From positions 372,001-436,000 of the forward strand of contig JADJTT010000002.1 in assembly GCA_016711045.1 (NCBI GenBank): a DNA stretch of 64,000 nucleotides, written 5' to 3'. The DNA is from Saprospirales bacterium. Lineage in GTDB: Bacteria > Bacteroidota > Bacteroidia > Chitinophagales > Saprospiraceae. The first letter of the stretch is position 1, and each line of letters begins with the position of its first letter. Below the pieces are notes generated by a model. The model worked only from the letters and a program-made list of their open reading frames with translations. It searched no databases and was not told the origin of the DNA. The translations under genes and the position numbers were made by a program. Below, piece after piece: positions 51,141-61,494 of the stretch.

Positions 51141-52547
51141 TTAATGATGCGTCTCTGAATGTGCCGAAGGCTGATGGGAATGCTTTCCGGCATACTGGTC
51201 GCCTGCGACTTTCAGGATCTGCTTCACTTCCGCCACTGCGACCACCGGAGCGACGCGCACGAAAATGAGGAAAAGCGTAAAGAACAAGCCCAACGTGCCC
51301 AAAAACAGTCCAATTTCCACCCAGGTCGGTACGTAGTAGCTCCAGCTGGAGGGCAAGTAATCGCGTGCCAACGTAGTGGCGATGATCACAAAGCGCTCAA
51401 ACCACATCCCGATGTTGACGAAGATCGACATGAAGAATGTCCAGAACAGACTCCGGCGAATCTTCTTCGACCAGAAGAGCTGTGGAGAGATCACGTTGCA
51501 GCCCATCATGCCGATATATGACCAGAAGTAAGGACCCATCACGCGGTTGTAGAACGCAAATTGCTCGTAGATATACCCGGAATACCAGGCGATAAACAAC
51601 TCGGTAAGGTAAGCCACCCCTACGATCGTCCCGGTTACCAGGATGATCTTGTTCATACTGTCGATGTGGTTGAGCGTAATGTATTGCTCGAGCTTGAGCA
51701 CCTTACGGGTCATGACCATCAGCGTCTGTACCATGGCAAATCCCGAGAAGACGGCCCCGGCCACGAAATAGGGCGGGAAGATCGTCGTATGCCAGCCGGG
51801 AATGACCGAAGTAGCAAAGTCGAAGGATACGATCGTGTGTACGGAAAGTACCAGGGGGGTCGACAAACCGGCCAACACCAGGGCGAGGCTTTCAAAGCGC
51901 TGCCAGTGCTTGGCCCTACCGGTCCACCCAAAGGCGAAGAAACTATATATCTTGCGGCGCATCCCTTTCGAACGGTCGCGAATGGTGGCCAGATCGGGCA
52001 CCAAACCGGAGTACCAGAAAAGGAGCGATACCGTAAAATAGGTCGAGATCGCAAATACGTCCCACAAAAGCGGGGAGTTGAAGTTTACCCAAAGCGGACC
52101 GCGGGTATTGGGATAAGGGAAGATGAAGAAACCCAACCAGAGGCGTCCCATGTGGATAAGGGGAAACTGGCCGGCGCACATCACCGCGAAGATGGTCATG
52201 GCTTCCGCAGCGCGGTTCACCCCTGTCCGCCAACGCTGGCGGAACAACAGGAGGATCGCGGAGATCAGGGTACCGGCGTGACCGATCCCGATCCACCAAA
52301 CGAAGTTGGTGATGTCCCATCCCCAGCCGATGGTCCGGTTCAGGTTCCAGGTACCGATCCCTTGCCAGATGGTCCAGGTAACGCAGAAGACGTATAAGGC
52401 CAAAAAGGTCACTGCCACCATGAAAGCGGCTACCCAGGCAAGGCTGGGCGTACGCTCCGTGGGGGAGCAGAGGTCTTCCGAAATCTGGTGGTAGCTTTTC
52501 CCACCTTCAATTAAGGGTTCCCGTATAGGAGACACAACTGCACTCAT
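51141..52547 (-). CDS. actC: Alternative Complex III quinol-binding subunit ActC (NrfD/PsrC-like)
   Basis: 468 residues with about ten membrane helices, the quinol-oxidising subunit. GWDITNFVWWIGIGHAGTLISAILLL (in pieces), AEAMTIFAVMCAGQFPLIHMGR and SFDFATSVIPGWHTTIFPPYFVAGAVFSG (in pieces) are standard. The C-terminal SWSYYVPTWVEIGLFLGTLGLFFTLFLIFVRVAP closes the protein. It lies between actB and actD, as in other ACIII operons. Confidence 0.95.
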   Translation of the reverse strand: MSAVVSPIREPLIEGGKSYHQISEDLCSPTERTPSLAWVAAFMVAVTFLALYVFCVTWTIWQGIGTWNLNRTIGWGWDITNFVWWIGIGHAGTLISAILLLFRQRWRTGVNRAAEAMTIFAVMCAGQFPLIHMGRLWLGFFIFPYPNTRGPLWVNFNSPLLWDVFAISTYFTVSLLFWYSGLVPDLATIRDRSKGMRRKIYSFFAFGWTGRAKHWQRFESLALVLAGLSTPLVLSVHTIVSFDFATSVIPGWHTTIFPPYFVAGAVFSGFAMVQTLMVMTRKVLKLEQYITLNHIDSMNKIILVTGTIVGVAYLTELFIAWYSGYIYEQFAFYNRVMGPYFWSYIGMMGCNVISPQLFWSKKIRRSLFWTFFMSIFVNIGMWFERFVIIATTLARDYLPSSWSYYVPTWVEIGLFLGTLGLFFTLFLIFVRVAPVVAVAEVKQILKVAGDQYAGKHSHQPSAHSETHH

Positions 52548-52609
52548 TGGATATAATTTGAGTTGTCGATGTTAGTTATTTTGTGTTGATCTCTTTCGAA
52601 TGATCCGGA

Positions 52610-53359
52610 TTAGCTAATTGCCTCATCGCGGTTCACCACCTTAGCCGAATAGTTTACCGAAGCCTGGGTGTTGATCTCTTCCAGCACCTTATAGTTCAGT
52701 TCGCCTTTCAGCTTCCTGTTTAATTCCCCGTTCTCGTTATTCAAATCGCCGAAAGTGATCGCACCGGTCGGGCAAGCCGTCTGGCAAGCCGTCTTGACAT
52801 CGCTGTCGCGCAGGCTGCGACCTTCTTTCTTGGAGGTCAGTTTGCCTTCCTGAATGCGTTGTACGCAGAAGCTACACTTTTCGATCACCCCGCGCGAACG
52901 TACCGTCACATCCGGGTTCAACACCATGCGGGTGAGGTTGTCGGAACCAAAAACATGGTCTTCCCCGTTGATGGCATATTCGTTGGCCGGGAAAATATCG
53001 GCCGTGGTGTAGTCGAGCCAGTTGAAACGACGCACTTTGTAGGGGCAGTTGTTGGCGCAATAGCGCGTACCGATACAGCGGTTGTAGGTCATCTGGTTCA
53101 AGCCTTCCGAGCTGTGGTTGGTAGCAGCAACCGGGCACACGTTTTCGCAAGGTGCGTTGTCGCAGTGCTGGCACATCATCGGCTGGTAAACCACGTTGGG
53201 GTTCTCATAATCGCCGAAGAAGTAGCGGTCGATGCGCAACCAGGACATTTCGTGGTGGCGGGCCACCTCTTTCTTGCCCACAACCGGCACGTTGTTTTCC
53301 GCTACACAGGCAACCTGGCAGGAGCCGCATCCAGTGCAGGCATTGAGGTCGATGTGCAT
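52610..53359 (-). CDS. actB: ActB iron-sulfur domain (C-terminal part of actB, separated by a frameshift)
   Basis: Four ferredoxin-type clusters: CTGCGSCQVAC, CQHCDNAPCENVCP, CIGTRYCANNCP with YKVRRFNW, and CSFCVQRIQEGK with CQTACPTGA. They form the [3Fe-4S]/[4Fe-4S] wire of ActB. The frame is open upstream of the nominal start (TEHIHEKRTEAKALNEK, SENLYSQGHHWGMHID), matching the usual middle of ActB. Together with 53454-55811 it would give one protein of about 1,050 residues. Confidence 0.93.
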   Translation of the reverse strand: MHIDLNACTGCGSCQVACVAENNVPVVGKKEVARHHEMSWLRIDRYFFGDYENPNVVYQPMMCQHCDNAPCENVCPVAATNHSSEGLNQMTYNRCIGTRYCANNCPYKVRRFNWLDYTTADIFPANEYAINGEDHVFGSDNLTRMVLNPDVTVRSRGVIEKCSFCVQRIQEGKLTSKKEGRSLRDSDVKTACQTACPTGAITFGDLNNENGELNRKLKGELNYKVLEEINTQASVNYSAKVVNRDEAIS

Positions 53360-53453
53360 GCCCCAGTGGTGCCCCTGGCTATATAAGTTTTCCGAGTACT
53401 TATCGTAAGGATAAAGGGTCTTTTCGTTGAGCGCCTTGGCTTCCGTCCGCTTT

Positions 53454-55811
53454 TCATGGATATGTTCCGTCAGTTCCGCAACTTCCTTGAGGTTGGCCTG
53501 GTAGATGATGGAACGCTCCGTGAGGCCGCCCTGAAAAACCTGCGCCCAGGGTCATCACCGTCTTTTCGTCGACGTTGATCTCCTCGTTGGTCTTCGGGTC
53601 AATGCCTTTGACACCCATGGTGTGGTGGTATTGCACGCAGGCAAACTCTTTCTCTTCCGCTACTTTATCCGATACAGAGACCGTAGACGCGTAATATTGC
53701 GTGTGGCCATTGGCATCGATCGACAGCCAGGGGTAGACGTTGACGCCCACATTCCTGCCGGCTTGTCCGACGATCTGGCGGCCATAGCCCAACGCCAGGG
53801 CTACCCCACCTTCCGGTTGGCCAAACTGGCGCACACAGGTGACGCGTTGGGTGACGCCGTTGACGTCCACTTCCACGATATCCGCTTTGCCTTTGGCTTC
53901 ATCCGGGTTGAGGTTTTTGAATCCCTGCCATTCGTTGCCGCCGTCCCAGCTGATGGGGATTGCGAGGTAGTTGCCCCAGGCGGTACGAGCGACCGGATCG
54001 GGCATTTCCTGAAGCCAGGGGTTGTGGGCGTATTGTCCGGCGCCCTGATTTACCGTTTCGAAGAACGCAATTTCCAATTCAGAACCGGCGGGCTTACTCA
54101 CTTTAGCAGCGGCTGCGGCTACGTCGCCCTGGAAGGAAACCGTTTTGGCTGCCTGTGCAACTTCGAAAACCCCATCGTGCAGCGTGCTGTCCCAGAAAAT
54201 CTGGAAAGTAGCGAAGCGCGACTGTTGGGCGAACATCTGCTGTTCCCAGTTCCAGCGCAGGTAATCGAAATAAGGTTGGTCTGAGTCCAGTTTCAGATTC
54301 GCGCTGCCTGCCCAGCGAAGCAGGCTCTCTTCGGCCTGACGGGTCTTGAACAGCGGGGAGATCGTGGGTTGGATCAGGCTATAGTGGCCGCGTTTGGGTT
54401 CTGCGTCACCCCAGCTTTCCAAAAAGTGGTGGGCAGGAGCTACGTAGTTGCAAAGTGCAGTCGTTTCATCAGGAATATTGGCAAAGGAGACCTTCAGCGG
54501 CACTTTGGCAAAAGCGGTCTTGAATGCCTCGGCATTGGGCAGGTCAAAAGCCGGGTTGGCGCCCATGAGGAATACGGCGTTGACCGTACCCGCATTCATC
54601 TCGCCGATCAGGCCCTGAATATCGCCATCGATCCCCTTGCGCTGCATAGAGGCATTGGTAAAATCAATGGTATTGCCGTAGCTGTCCAACATCGCGTTGA
54701 TCGCGTTGACCAGGGTTTGCTCACCGATATTGTTGGAGCCGGAAACCACCAACGACTTGCCTTTGGCGGCATTCAGGTCAGCGGCGGCTTTCTTCAGCGC
54801 AGCTTTTGCTTTGTCGTTGAGGTTGGGTGCACTGACCGAAGTGGCGCCGTTCAGCGCGGCCAGTTCGTTGTAAAGCGCAGCAATGGCAGCGCCCATTTCG
54901 GAAGGCTTGATCAATACGCGGTTGTCGGCATTCGAACCCGTCATCGACATGTGGCTTTCCACTTGAATGTGGCGCGACATTTTGGGATGTTCCGGGTCGA
55001 CCTTGCGGTTGACTGCATATTGGGAAGCGTATTCTATCGGGGAGATCCAGGTGCCGAGGAAATCGGCGCCAAAGCTCAGGATCACCTCTGCTTTGTCGAA
55101 ATGATAATCCGGAATGGATTTTTCACCCAGGGTCGCTGCATTGGCTTCCAGCATGGCAGAGCTGGAAACGGCGTCATACATGACAACCTTGGTGTTGGGA
55201 TAGGCGGCCTGAAATTCAGCGATCACGCGTTGGCCCGTGGGGCTCATCTTCGTGTCGGCAATGATGCGGATCTCGTTTTTGGCATTCAAGCCACCTGCTA
55301 CGGCCCTGTCGAGCTCTTCCCAGGAAATCTTTTGGAACTTGCCGGCTTCCATGGTACCTGCTTGCGGGAAGCGGTGGGTATCATAGAGGCTCAGCACGGC
55401 AGCCTGTGCCCGGGCGCTGGTAGCCCCTTTGGTGACCTTGGAAAGGCTGTTGCCTTCAATTTTGATGGGCCGGCCTTCGCGGGTCTTGACCAGTACCGCG
55501 CAGTAGTCTCCGCCCTGTACGAAGGTAGAGGCATAATACGTGGCTACACCCGGAACGATTGTATCCGGTTTGATCACGTAAGGAATCGCACGGCGAACCG
55601 GAATATCGCAGCTGGCAGCGAGTGTGGCAGCACCGAGGCTGAATCCAAGATACTTCAGGAAGTCGCGCCGTGAACTGCCCCATTCCAGGGATTTCTCCAC
55701 GATAGGCAGAATGTCTGCCGGCTCGGCAAATTCCTGATTGCTCAACTCGTTTAAAACCGGGTCATTGTTGAGTTGCTCGACCCCAATCCAAACTTCGTTT
55801 TTATTCTTCAT
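53454..55811 (-). CDS. actB: ActB molybdopterin-like/Tat part (N-terminal part, frameshifted)
   Basis: The N-terminus carries a Tat-type signal (SSRRDFLKYLGFSLGAATLAASC), here without use as cleaved signal in the mature complex. The body is the molybdopterin-oxidoreductase-like domain (GGDYCAVLVKTREGRPIKIEGNS, LSFGADFLGTWISPIEYA, LMGANPAFDLPNAE, YVAPAHHFLESWGDAEPKRG, in pieces). In ACIII it has lost the cofactor. The frame breaks at a T-run near 53535: GAGFSGRPHGA should read GAGFQGGLTERS with one T fewer. 785 residues are read, the remainder is at 52610-53359. Confidence 0.93.
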   Translation of the reverse strand: MKNKNEVWIGVEQLNNDPVLNELSNQEFAEPADILPIVEKSLEWGSSRRDFLKYLGFSLGAATLAASCDIPVRRAIPYVIKPDTIVPGVATYYASTFVQGGDYCAVLVKTREGRPIKIEGNSLSKVTKGATSARAQAAVLSLYDTHRFPQAGTMEAGKFQKISWEELDRAVAGGLNAKNEIRIIADTKMSPTGQRVIAEFQAAYPNTKVVMYDAVSSSAMLEANAATLGEKSIPDYHFDKAEVILSFGADFLGTWISPIEYASQYAVNRKVDPEHPKMSRHIQVESHMSMTGSNADNRVLIKPSEMGAAIAALYNELAALNGATSVSAPNLNDKAKAALKKAAADLNAAKGKSLVVSGSNNIGEQTLVNAINAMLDSYGNTIDFTNASMQRKGIDGDIQGLIGEMNAGTVNAVFLMGANPAFDLPNAEAFKTAFAKVPLKVSFANIPDETTALCNYVAPAHHFLESWGDAEPKRGHYSLIQPTISPLFKTRQAEESLLRWAGSANLKLDSDQPYFDYLRWNWEQQMFAQQSRFATFQIFWDSTLHDGVFEVAQAAKTVSFQGDVAAAAAKVSKPAGSELEIAFFETVNQGAGQYAHNPWLQEMPDPVARTAWGNYLAIPISWDGGNEWQGFKNLNPDEAKGKADIVEVDVNGVTQRVTCVRQFGQPEGGVALALGYGRQIVGQAGRNVGVNVYPWLSIDANGHTQYYASTVSVSDKVAEEKEFACVQYHHTMGVKGIDPKTNEEINVDEKTVMTLGAGFSGRPHGAFHHLPGQPQGSCGTDGTYP

Positions 55812-55881
55812 CTTGAAATGAGCGTAGTTTTAGATATAGGAAATCCGGCCTGAGCCGGACACCATGGATTTTCGTTCCGAA

Positions 55882-57300
55882 TTAATAATGACATTTTTGG
55901 CACTCGAGGCCCCCGATCTCTTCCACTGTGACCTTATCGCGTGTCCCGTTGGTCATTTCTTCGTGGTAGTTCTTGTAGGACTCGTAGTAGGGGTTATTGG
56001 CAAACTGCACCTCCGTCTTCCGGTGGCAGTTGACGCACCAGCCCATGGAAAGCGGGCTGAATTGCTGCACCACGTCCATTGCTTCCACTTTGCCGTGGCA
56101 GGTCTGGCAGGTCAGCTTCCCGACTGTCACGTGCTGGGAGTGGTTGAAATACACATGATCGGGCATATTGTGAATCCGGATCCATTCGATCGGTCCCTGG
56201 ATCTTTTCTTTGCCCGGGTTGGTGAGAGAAGCTACGAGGTCCTCCCATTGGTTCTTCACCAGCAATTCCCCTGCTGCGTCAAGGGTGTTATTTTCCTTGA
56301 TATAGTTGTCGGTGATCCACTTCTTGTAAATCTTTTCGATATCGCCCTGGCTGAGGTCGTCGTAGTTTTCGATGTATTTGCCGGTAGAAGGATCAAAGCC
56401 AATGGAGGCATAGATCTTGGTCAATTCGGCCGTACCGTAGACTGACCCGACATTGATCGCCTTGTGGCAGTTCATACAGGTGCTGGCGGCCGGGATAACT
56501 GAACTCTTGCTGCGGCGGGCGCCGTCGTGGCAATAGTTGCAATCGATCTTGTGTACACCGGCATGGGTGGTATGTGAAAATTTGATGGGCTGATCCGGCT
56601 GATAGCCTTGCTGGCGCCCCAGGTTGATCGCATTATTAACGGTAGTATAGCCGCCTAAAACGACTACGAGGAAAACGACAAACGCAATGATGCCTTTGCT
56701 CGTCAGGATCTGAACCAATGTCTTGCGGGGGGGTGCTTCACCGGTCTCCTGCACTTTGGAGAGGTAATCCAGGTTGGAGATGATCCGGGCCAGCACCAGG
56801 GCAAGAATGGCAAGCACGGCAAACAAGCCGCCAAACAACAGCGTATTGTTCGGCTTTTGCTGGGTAGCAGCGCCGCCACCGGGGGCAACTGCCACTACAG
56901 GCACCTTGGTGTATACGTCATTAATATAAGCCAACACATTCTCGATCTGCTGATCGGAGAGGTTGAAATTGCTCATCACCGTGGGTTTCCACTGATTCCA
57001 CAGTTCAACTGCCCGTGGGTGGCCGGAACTGATCATGGCCTGGGAGTTGTTGACCCATTTGTACAGATCTTCCCGGGGATAACCGGCCCAACGATCCTGC
57101 ACACCACCCAATGCAGGACCCGTCAGGTTGTCCTTCATGTTTTTGTTGTGGCAGGCAGCACAGTTATTTTTGAAAAGTGTCCCCCCTTCGGCGAGATCAA
57201 CGGCAGGTGCTGCATCCTGAGCCGATAGCACACCGGCTGCGAGGAAAAAGCATAAAGAGAGCAGGTAAGCAGTAAAGCGCTTTAAGTCCATCATACCCAT
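55882..57300 (-). CDS. actA: Alternative Complex III multiheme cytochrome c subunit ActA
   Basis: First gene of the operon. Signal-like start (KRFTAYLLSLCFFLAAGVLSAQ), then a mono-heme cytochrome c domain (NCAACHNKN, Met-type region FNLSDQQIENVLAYIND), a membrane helix (LLFGGLFAVLAILALVLARI), a second helix (GIIAFVVFLVVVLGGY) and a cytochrome c7-like part with CNYCH, CMNCH, CQTCH, CVNCH and CQKCH. In total six CxxCH sites. The fused N-terminal cytochrome domain is known from Bacteroidota ActA proteins. It ends near the actB start (about 70 bases). Confidence 0.94.
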   Translation of the reverse strand: MGMMDLKRFTAYLLSLCFFLAAGVLSAQDAAPAVDLAEGGTLFKNNCAACHNKNMKDNLTGPALGGVQDRWAGYPREDLYKWVNNSQAMISSGHPRAVELWNQWKPTVMSNFNLSDQQIENVLAYINDVYTKVPVVAVAPGGGAATQQKPNNTLLFGGLFAVLAILALVLARIISNLDYLSKVQETGEAPPRKTLVQILTSKGIIAFVVFLVVVLGGYTTVNNAINLGRQQGYQPDQPIKFSHTTHAGVHKIDCNYCHDGARRSKSSVIPAASTCMNCHKAINVGSVYGTAELTKIYASIGFDPSTGKYIENYDDLSQGDIEKIYKKWITDNYIKENNTLDAAGELLVKNQWEDLVASLTNPGKEKIQGPIEWIRIHNMPDHVYFNHSQHVTVGKLTCQTCHGKVEAMDVVQQFSPLSMGWCVNCHRKTEVQFANNPYYESYKNYHEEMTNGTRDKVTVEEIGGLECQKCHY

Positions 57301-57352
57301 ATTTAAAGATCAGTATGCGTCAATATTACGATATGTCATTTTTTGGTCACCG

Positions 57353-57385
57353 CAAAGATAAAATTAGGCCTCTATTTTTAACAAA
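57353..57385 (-). promoter_or_regulatory. Promoter of the act-cta operon
   Basis: On the minus strand TTTG (57385-57382), a 21-base spacer, and TATCTTTG (57360-57353) match the Bacteroidota consensus. The start point would be near 57347, giving a leader of about 47 bases before the actA ATG. Confidence 0.7.
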
Positions 57386-57486
57386 ATTTTTAGGAATGGC
57401 CTATTATTTAGATTCAGTCCAAACTATTTACTAGTTTTCAGTTTTTAGTTTTTAATGTTCAGTTAATCAGGAAACAACTGAAAATT

Positions 57487-58281
57487 CTACACCGCGACTT
57501 CCGCCTTAATATGCGGATGCGGATCATACCCACTCAATTCAAAGTCTTCAAAGGTAAATTGGAAAATATCTTTTACAGCGGGGTTAATATGAAGTGCCGG
57601 TAAAGGTCGGAAATCTCTGCTTAATTGCAAACGAGCCTGGTCGACATGATTTTTGTACAGGTGTACATCTCCAAAAGTATGGATAAATTCGCCGGGTTGG
57701 AGCTCGCAAACCTGGGCCATCATCAAGGTGAGCAGTGCGTAGGAAGCGATATTGAACGGCACCCCGAGGAACACATCAGCCGATCGTTGGTAGAGCTGGC
57801 AGGAAAGTTTGCCATCTGCCACATAAAACTGAAACAGCGCATGACAAGGACTGAGGTGCATTTTCGGCAGGTCGGCCACATTCCAGGCATTGACGATGAT
57901 CCGGCGAGAGTCGGGGTTGTGCTTGATCTGCTCCACCGCGTTGGCGATTTGGTTGATCACCTGCCCGTCGGCGCTTTCCCAGGCCACCCATTGTTTGCCG
58001 TAGATCGGACCGAGGTTGCCGGCCTCGTCGGCCCATTCATTCCAAATGCGTACGCCATTTTCCTGCAAATACCGTACATTGGTATCGCCCATTAAAAACC
58101 AAAGCAACTCGTAGACAATGGATTTGAGGTGGAGTTTCTTCGTCGTCAGCATCGGGAACCCTTCCTCCAGGTTAAAGCGCATCTGGTATCCAAATACGCT
58201 AAAAGTACCGGTACCGGTGCGGTCGCTTTTCTCTGCCCCGTGATCCAGAATATGTCGAAGAAGGTCGTGATATTGCTTCAT
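57487..58281 (-). CDS. thyA: Thymidylate synthase
   Basis: Converts dUMP to dTMP with methylene-tetrahydrofolate. 264 residues, the same length as the E. coli enzyme. [17 protein letters not shown], the catalytic loop [31 protein letters not shown] (pieces; nucleophile Cys in SPCHALFQ), [11 protein letters not shown] and GDVHLYKNH are all present. The end [13 protein letters not shown] is normal. Stands alone on the minus strand, with no dihydrofolate reductase gene beside it. Confidence 0.97.
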   Translation of the reverse strand: MKQYHDLLRHILDHGAEKSDRTGTGTFSVFGYQMRFNLEEGFPMLTTKKLHLKSIVYELLWFLMGDTNVRYLQENGVRIWNEWADEAGNLGPIYGKQWVAWESADGQVINQIANAVEQIKHNPDSRRIIVNAWNVADLPKMHLSPCHALFQFYVADGKLSCQLYQRSADVFLGVPFNIASYALLTLMMAQVCELQPGEFIHTFGDVHLYKNHVDQARLQLSRDFRPLPALHINPAVKDIFQFTFEDFELSGYDPHPHIKAEVAV

Positions 58282-58419
58282 GGGTGTAAAAATAATTCAA
58301 GTTGCGGTTTTTGCAACAGGATTCAGCTATTGGATGTTATTGAGACTATTTTTATGGTGAAACGTAGGGGCGCAAAATCTTGCGCCCTGTGAAGAGTGAA
58401 GGGTAAAAAAAAATGAAGC

Positions 58420-60246
58420 ATGAGCTATTCGAGTTTACACGCATGTATTCAGGACCTCGAAAAACATGGGCGTTTATTGCGCATAAAAGAGGAAGTAGAC
58501 CCCAACCTGGAAATGGCGGCTATTCACCGTCAGGTCTATGATGCCGGAGGGCCTGCGCTCTTGTTTGAGCGGGTTAAGGGAAGCCCTTTTCCCGCTGCAT
58601 CCAACCTCTACGGCACCTTTGAGCGCACTGAATTTATTTTCCGGGATACCATTGCCGGCGTAAAAAAAGTGCTGGAGCTAAAGGCCGATCCGACCAATTT
58701 GCTCCGCAAGCCCGGGCGGTATGTCGCTGCGCCGGCAACGGCACTTTCTGCCCTTCCCATGCAATCCCGTTTTGGGGCGCCCATATTATATGGAGAAACG
58801 ACCATCGATCAATTGCCCCAGGTGAAGTCCTGGCCGATGGACGGAGGCGCCTTCATCACCCTGCCCCAGGTATTTACGCTGCCACCGGGTTCGAAGCAGA
58901 TCATGCAGTCCAACCTGGGCATGTACCGCATCCAGTTGTCGGGCAACGACTATGTGCCCAATAAAGAGATTGGGCTGCACTATCAGCTGCACCGGGGAAT
59001 TGGCGTACATCACACGGCGTATAACCAAACCGAGGAGCCTTTCCGGGCGTCCATATTTGTGGGCGGACCGCCTTCCCATGCGTTTGCAGCTATCATGCCG
59101 TTGCCCGAGGGATTATCCGAGCTCACCTTCGCCGGGCTGCTCGGCGGACGCCGCTTCCGGTATTTGTGGAAAGACGGCTACGTGCTGTCTGCCGATGCCG
59201 ACTTTGTGATCACCGGCACCATTCGCAAGCAGGGGCTGAAGTCTGAAGGGCCTTTTGGAGACCATCTGGGCTATTACAGCCTGGCGCACGATTTTCCCGT
59301 CATGGATGTAGAAAAGGTCTATTACCGAAAAGACGCCATCTGGCATTTTACCGCAGTGGGGCGCCCCCCCCAGGAAGACAGCTCATTCGGGTACCTGATC
59401 CATCAGCTGGTTGAACCGCTCACCCCCGGCGAATTCCCGGGTATTGTGGAGATCAATGCAGTGGATGCGGCAGGGGTACATCCCTTGTTGCTCGCCATCG
59501 GAAGCGAACGCTACATGCCATTCCGGGAGCGAAAGCCCGAGGAGATCCTCACTCAGGCTAACCATTTGTTGGGTAAAGGACAAACTTCCCTGGCCAAATT
59601 CCTGCTCATTGCGGCGGCGGGCGATGCCCCAAATCTGCATACCCATGACATGCCGCATTTTTTTCAGCATGTGCTTAGCCGGGTGGACTGGCGGCGCGAC
59701 CTGCATTTCCAAACCAACACCACCATAGACACCCTGGATTATTCGGGCTCAGGTTGGAACGCCGGGTCGAAGGTCGTCATCGCTTGCTGCGGGGCTCCCA
59801 TACGGAAGTTGGGAACCGAATTGCCGAAAGATTTCAGTTTGCCGGAGGGGTATTCCGATCCGTGTTTCGTCATGCCCGGCATCCTTGCTATAAAGGGCCC
59901 TGCGTTCGAAAATGAAATCGAAGTCCAGCGCCTGGCCCTTCACCTCGACCGCTTTGAGATGGACTCCATTCCGCTCCTTGTCCTTGCGGACGATAGTCAA
60001 TTTGTGGCTGCCACGCTGAATAATTTTCTTTGGGTTACTTTTACCCGCGCCAACCCCTCGCACGACATCCATGGGGTACGCGGATTTGTCGAACACAAAC
60101 ATTGGGGCTGTGAAGGCTCCCTGATCATTGATGCCCGGATAAAACCGCACCACGCCCCGCCATTGGTAGAGGACGAGGAGGCGGCGAAAAGAGCGGAGGT
60201 GATTTTGGGGAAGTATGATTGGTCCCCGATAGCTATCGGGGGGTGA
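58420..60246 (+). CDS. UbiD-family decarboxylase
   Basis: Prenylated-FMN-dependent aromatic acid decarboxylase, 608 residues, in the size range of the Bacteroidota UbiD/menaquinone-type group. NLGMYRIQLSGND, LHRGIGVHH, GPPSHAFAAIMPLPEGLSELTFAGLLGG (pieces), SEGPFGDHLGYYS (prFMN/Glu motif), TAVGRPPQEDSSFGYLIHQL and NPSHDIHGV are family blocks. Probably acts in quinone synthesis or aromatic metabolism; the substrate cannot be told from sequence. The last residues (SPIAIGG) are encoded by a copy of the CCCGATAGCTATCGGG palindrome, so the C-terminus has been reshaped by the repeat. Confidence 0.9.
   Translation: MSYSSLHACIQDLEKHGRLLRIKEEVDPNLEMAAIHRQVYDAGGPALLFERVKGSPFPAASNLYGTFERTEFIFRDTIAGVKKVLELKADPTNLLRKPGRYVAAPATALSALPMQSRFGAPILYGETTIDQLPQVKSWPMDGGAFITLPQVFTLPPGSKQIMQSNLGMYRIQLSGNDYVPNKEIGLHYQLHRGIGVHHTAYNQTEEPFRASIFVGGPPSHAFAAIMPLPEGLSELTFAGLLGGRRFRYLWKDGYVLSADADFVITGTIRKQGLKSEGPFGDHLGYYSLAHDFPVMDVEKVYYRKDAIWHFTAVGRPPQEDSSFGYLIHQLVEPLTPGEFPGIVEINAVDAAGVHPLLLAIGSERYMPFRERKPEEILTQANHLLGKGQTSLAKFLLIAAAGDAPNLHTHDMPHFFQHVLSRVDWRRDLHFQTNTTIDTLDYSGSGWNAGSKVVIACCGAPIRKLGTELPKDFSLPEGYSDPCFVMPGILAIKGPAFENEIEVQRLALHLDRFEMDSIPLLVLADDSQFVAATLNNFLWVTFTRANPSHDIHGVRGFVEHKHWGCEGSLIIDARIKPHHAPPLVEDEEAAKRAEVILGKYDWSPIAIGG
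60224..60241. repeat. Palindrome CCCCGATAGCTATCGGGG inside the ubiD 3' end
   Basis: Third copy of the palindrome seen at 33374 and 35887; it encodes the last residues before the stop at 60244-60246. Confidence 0.7.
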
Positions 60247-60303
60247 TTGGCAGAGCTGCGAAAACATTGCGTAGCGAAGGAGTTCATTTAAAAAAAGTTG
60301 GAT

Positions 60304-61494
60304 ATGGTTCGTTCTTTACTTTTGGTTATTTCACTGCTTGCATTCGGGTTTCGGGTATGCGCGCAAACTGCAGACATCCAAATCACCACCCCTGTATTGG
60401 ATCCGGTAATTTTAAATGCGATGGAGTATACCGCTTCCATTTGGGAGCAGCATCTTAACTCTTCGGTGCCGATCAAGGTGAATGTGATCCTGTTTCCCGT
60501 GAGTGGGGCATTTTTGGGATTTACCTTTCCCAATGGACGGAGAGATTTTCCCGGCGCGCCGCTTGAGCAGACCTGGTATGCCTCCTGCCTTGCGAATGCA
60601 TTGACGGGCATGGAGTTAAATCCAGGGGAATCGGATATGGACATCGTCCTGGCATCCGATGCCAACTGGTATTTTGGTACTGATGGGCAGCCCGGGGCCG
60701 GGAAGTACGACTTTGTGTCCGTATTCCTGCACGAAATGGGGCACGGGCTGGGTATTGTTTCTCTTAGCGACAGCCCCAATGGAGAGGGTTCTTTTGGCAT
60801 GGTCGACTTTGCCCAGTTTTCGCCTTTTGTGCCCACTTTCCCCATCCCGGAGCTCGCCGGCCTGCCCGGCGCGTATGACCGGCTGCTGGTTACTGGTGCG
60901 GGCGAGGTACTGACTGACACCATGCTATTCCCCAATCCCTCTGCGTTGCTGCACACCACCTTTACCGGCAATAACGTATTTTACTCCGGCGCAGAAGGCA
61001 CTATTGCCAACGGCAACCAACCTCCCAAGGTTTTTGCCCCGCCGGTCTTTGCATTTGGGACCAGCATTTCTCACCTGGATGAAAACCAGTATCCAATTTC
61101 CAGCGGCAACGCCTTGATGACCCCGTATATAGGTGCAGGGAAGTCCACCCACGAGCCGGGCCCCATCGCCCTGGGCATCTTGCACGACATCGGATGGGAG
61201 TTGGTATCTTCGGTAGCTGAGCAGCTTCCCGCCTCCCATCCCCTCTCCATTCAAGTGTGGGGCATGAACCGGGAATCCCTCCTGCGCGTAGACCTTCCCA
61301 GGGAGGGCGATCTGGATCTCGTACTTGTAGATGGCATGGGGAATACCCGATATGCCCAATCGTTTTCAAACCTGCCAGCAGGCCCACAGTATCTTCCGCT
61401 GGAAGAAGCCCTTCGGCATTTGAGTGCCGGGTATTATGTGGTGCAGGTGCGGTGGAATGGGCAAGGCGTGGCCTGTGGGATGGCAATACACTAA
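60304..61494 (+). CDS. Secreted zinc metalloprotease-like protein, probable T9SS cargo
   Basis: 396 residues from MVRSLLLVISLLAFGFRVCAQ (signal). The segment VFLHEMGHGLGIVSL holds HExxHxxG, a metzincin-like zinc site, but the third His of HExxHxxGxxH is missing (Val-Ser instead). A later His (LHTTF or ISHLDENQYP) may serve. LGILHDIGWEL is frequent in such secreted Bacteroidota proteases. The last 75 residues (DLVLVDGMGNTRYAQSFSNLP, then HLSAGYYVVQVRWNGQGVACGMAIH in pieces) fit a type IX sorting domain. Start at ATG 60304 instead of TTG 60298. Confidence 0.75.
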   Translation: MVRSLLLVISLLAFGFRVCAQTADIQITTPVLDPVILNAMEYTASIWEQHLNSSVPIKVNVILFPVSGAFLGFTFPNGRRDFPGAPLEQTWYASCLANALTGMELNPGESDMDIVLASDANWYFGTDGQPGAGKYDFVSVFLHEMGHGLGIVSLSDSPNGEGSFGMVDFAQFSPFVPTFPIPELAGLPGAYDRLLVTGAGEVLTDTMLFPNPSALLHTTFTGNNVFYSGAEGTIANGNQPPKVFAPPVFAFGTSISHLDENQYPISSGNALMTPYIGAGKSTHEPGPIALGILHDIGWELVSSVAEQLPASHPLSIQVWGMNRESLLRVDLPREGDLDLVLVDGMGNTRYAQSFSNLPAGPQYLPLEEALRHLSAGYYVVQVRWNGQGVACGMAIH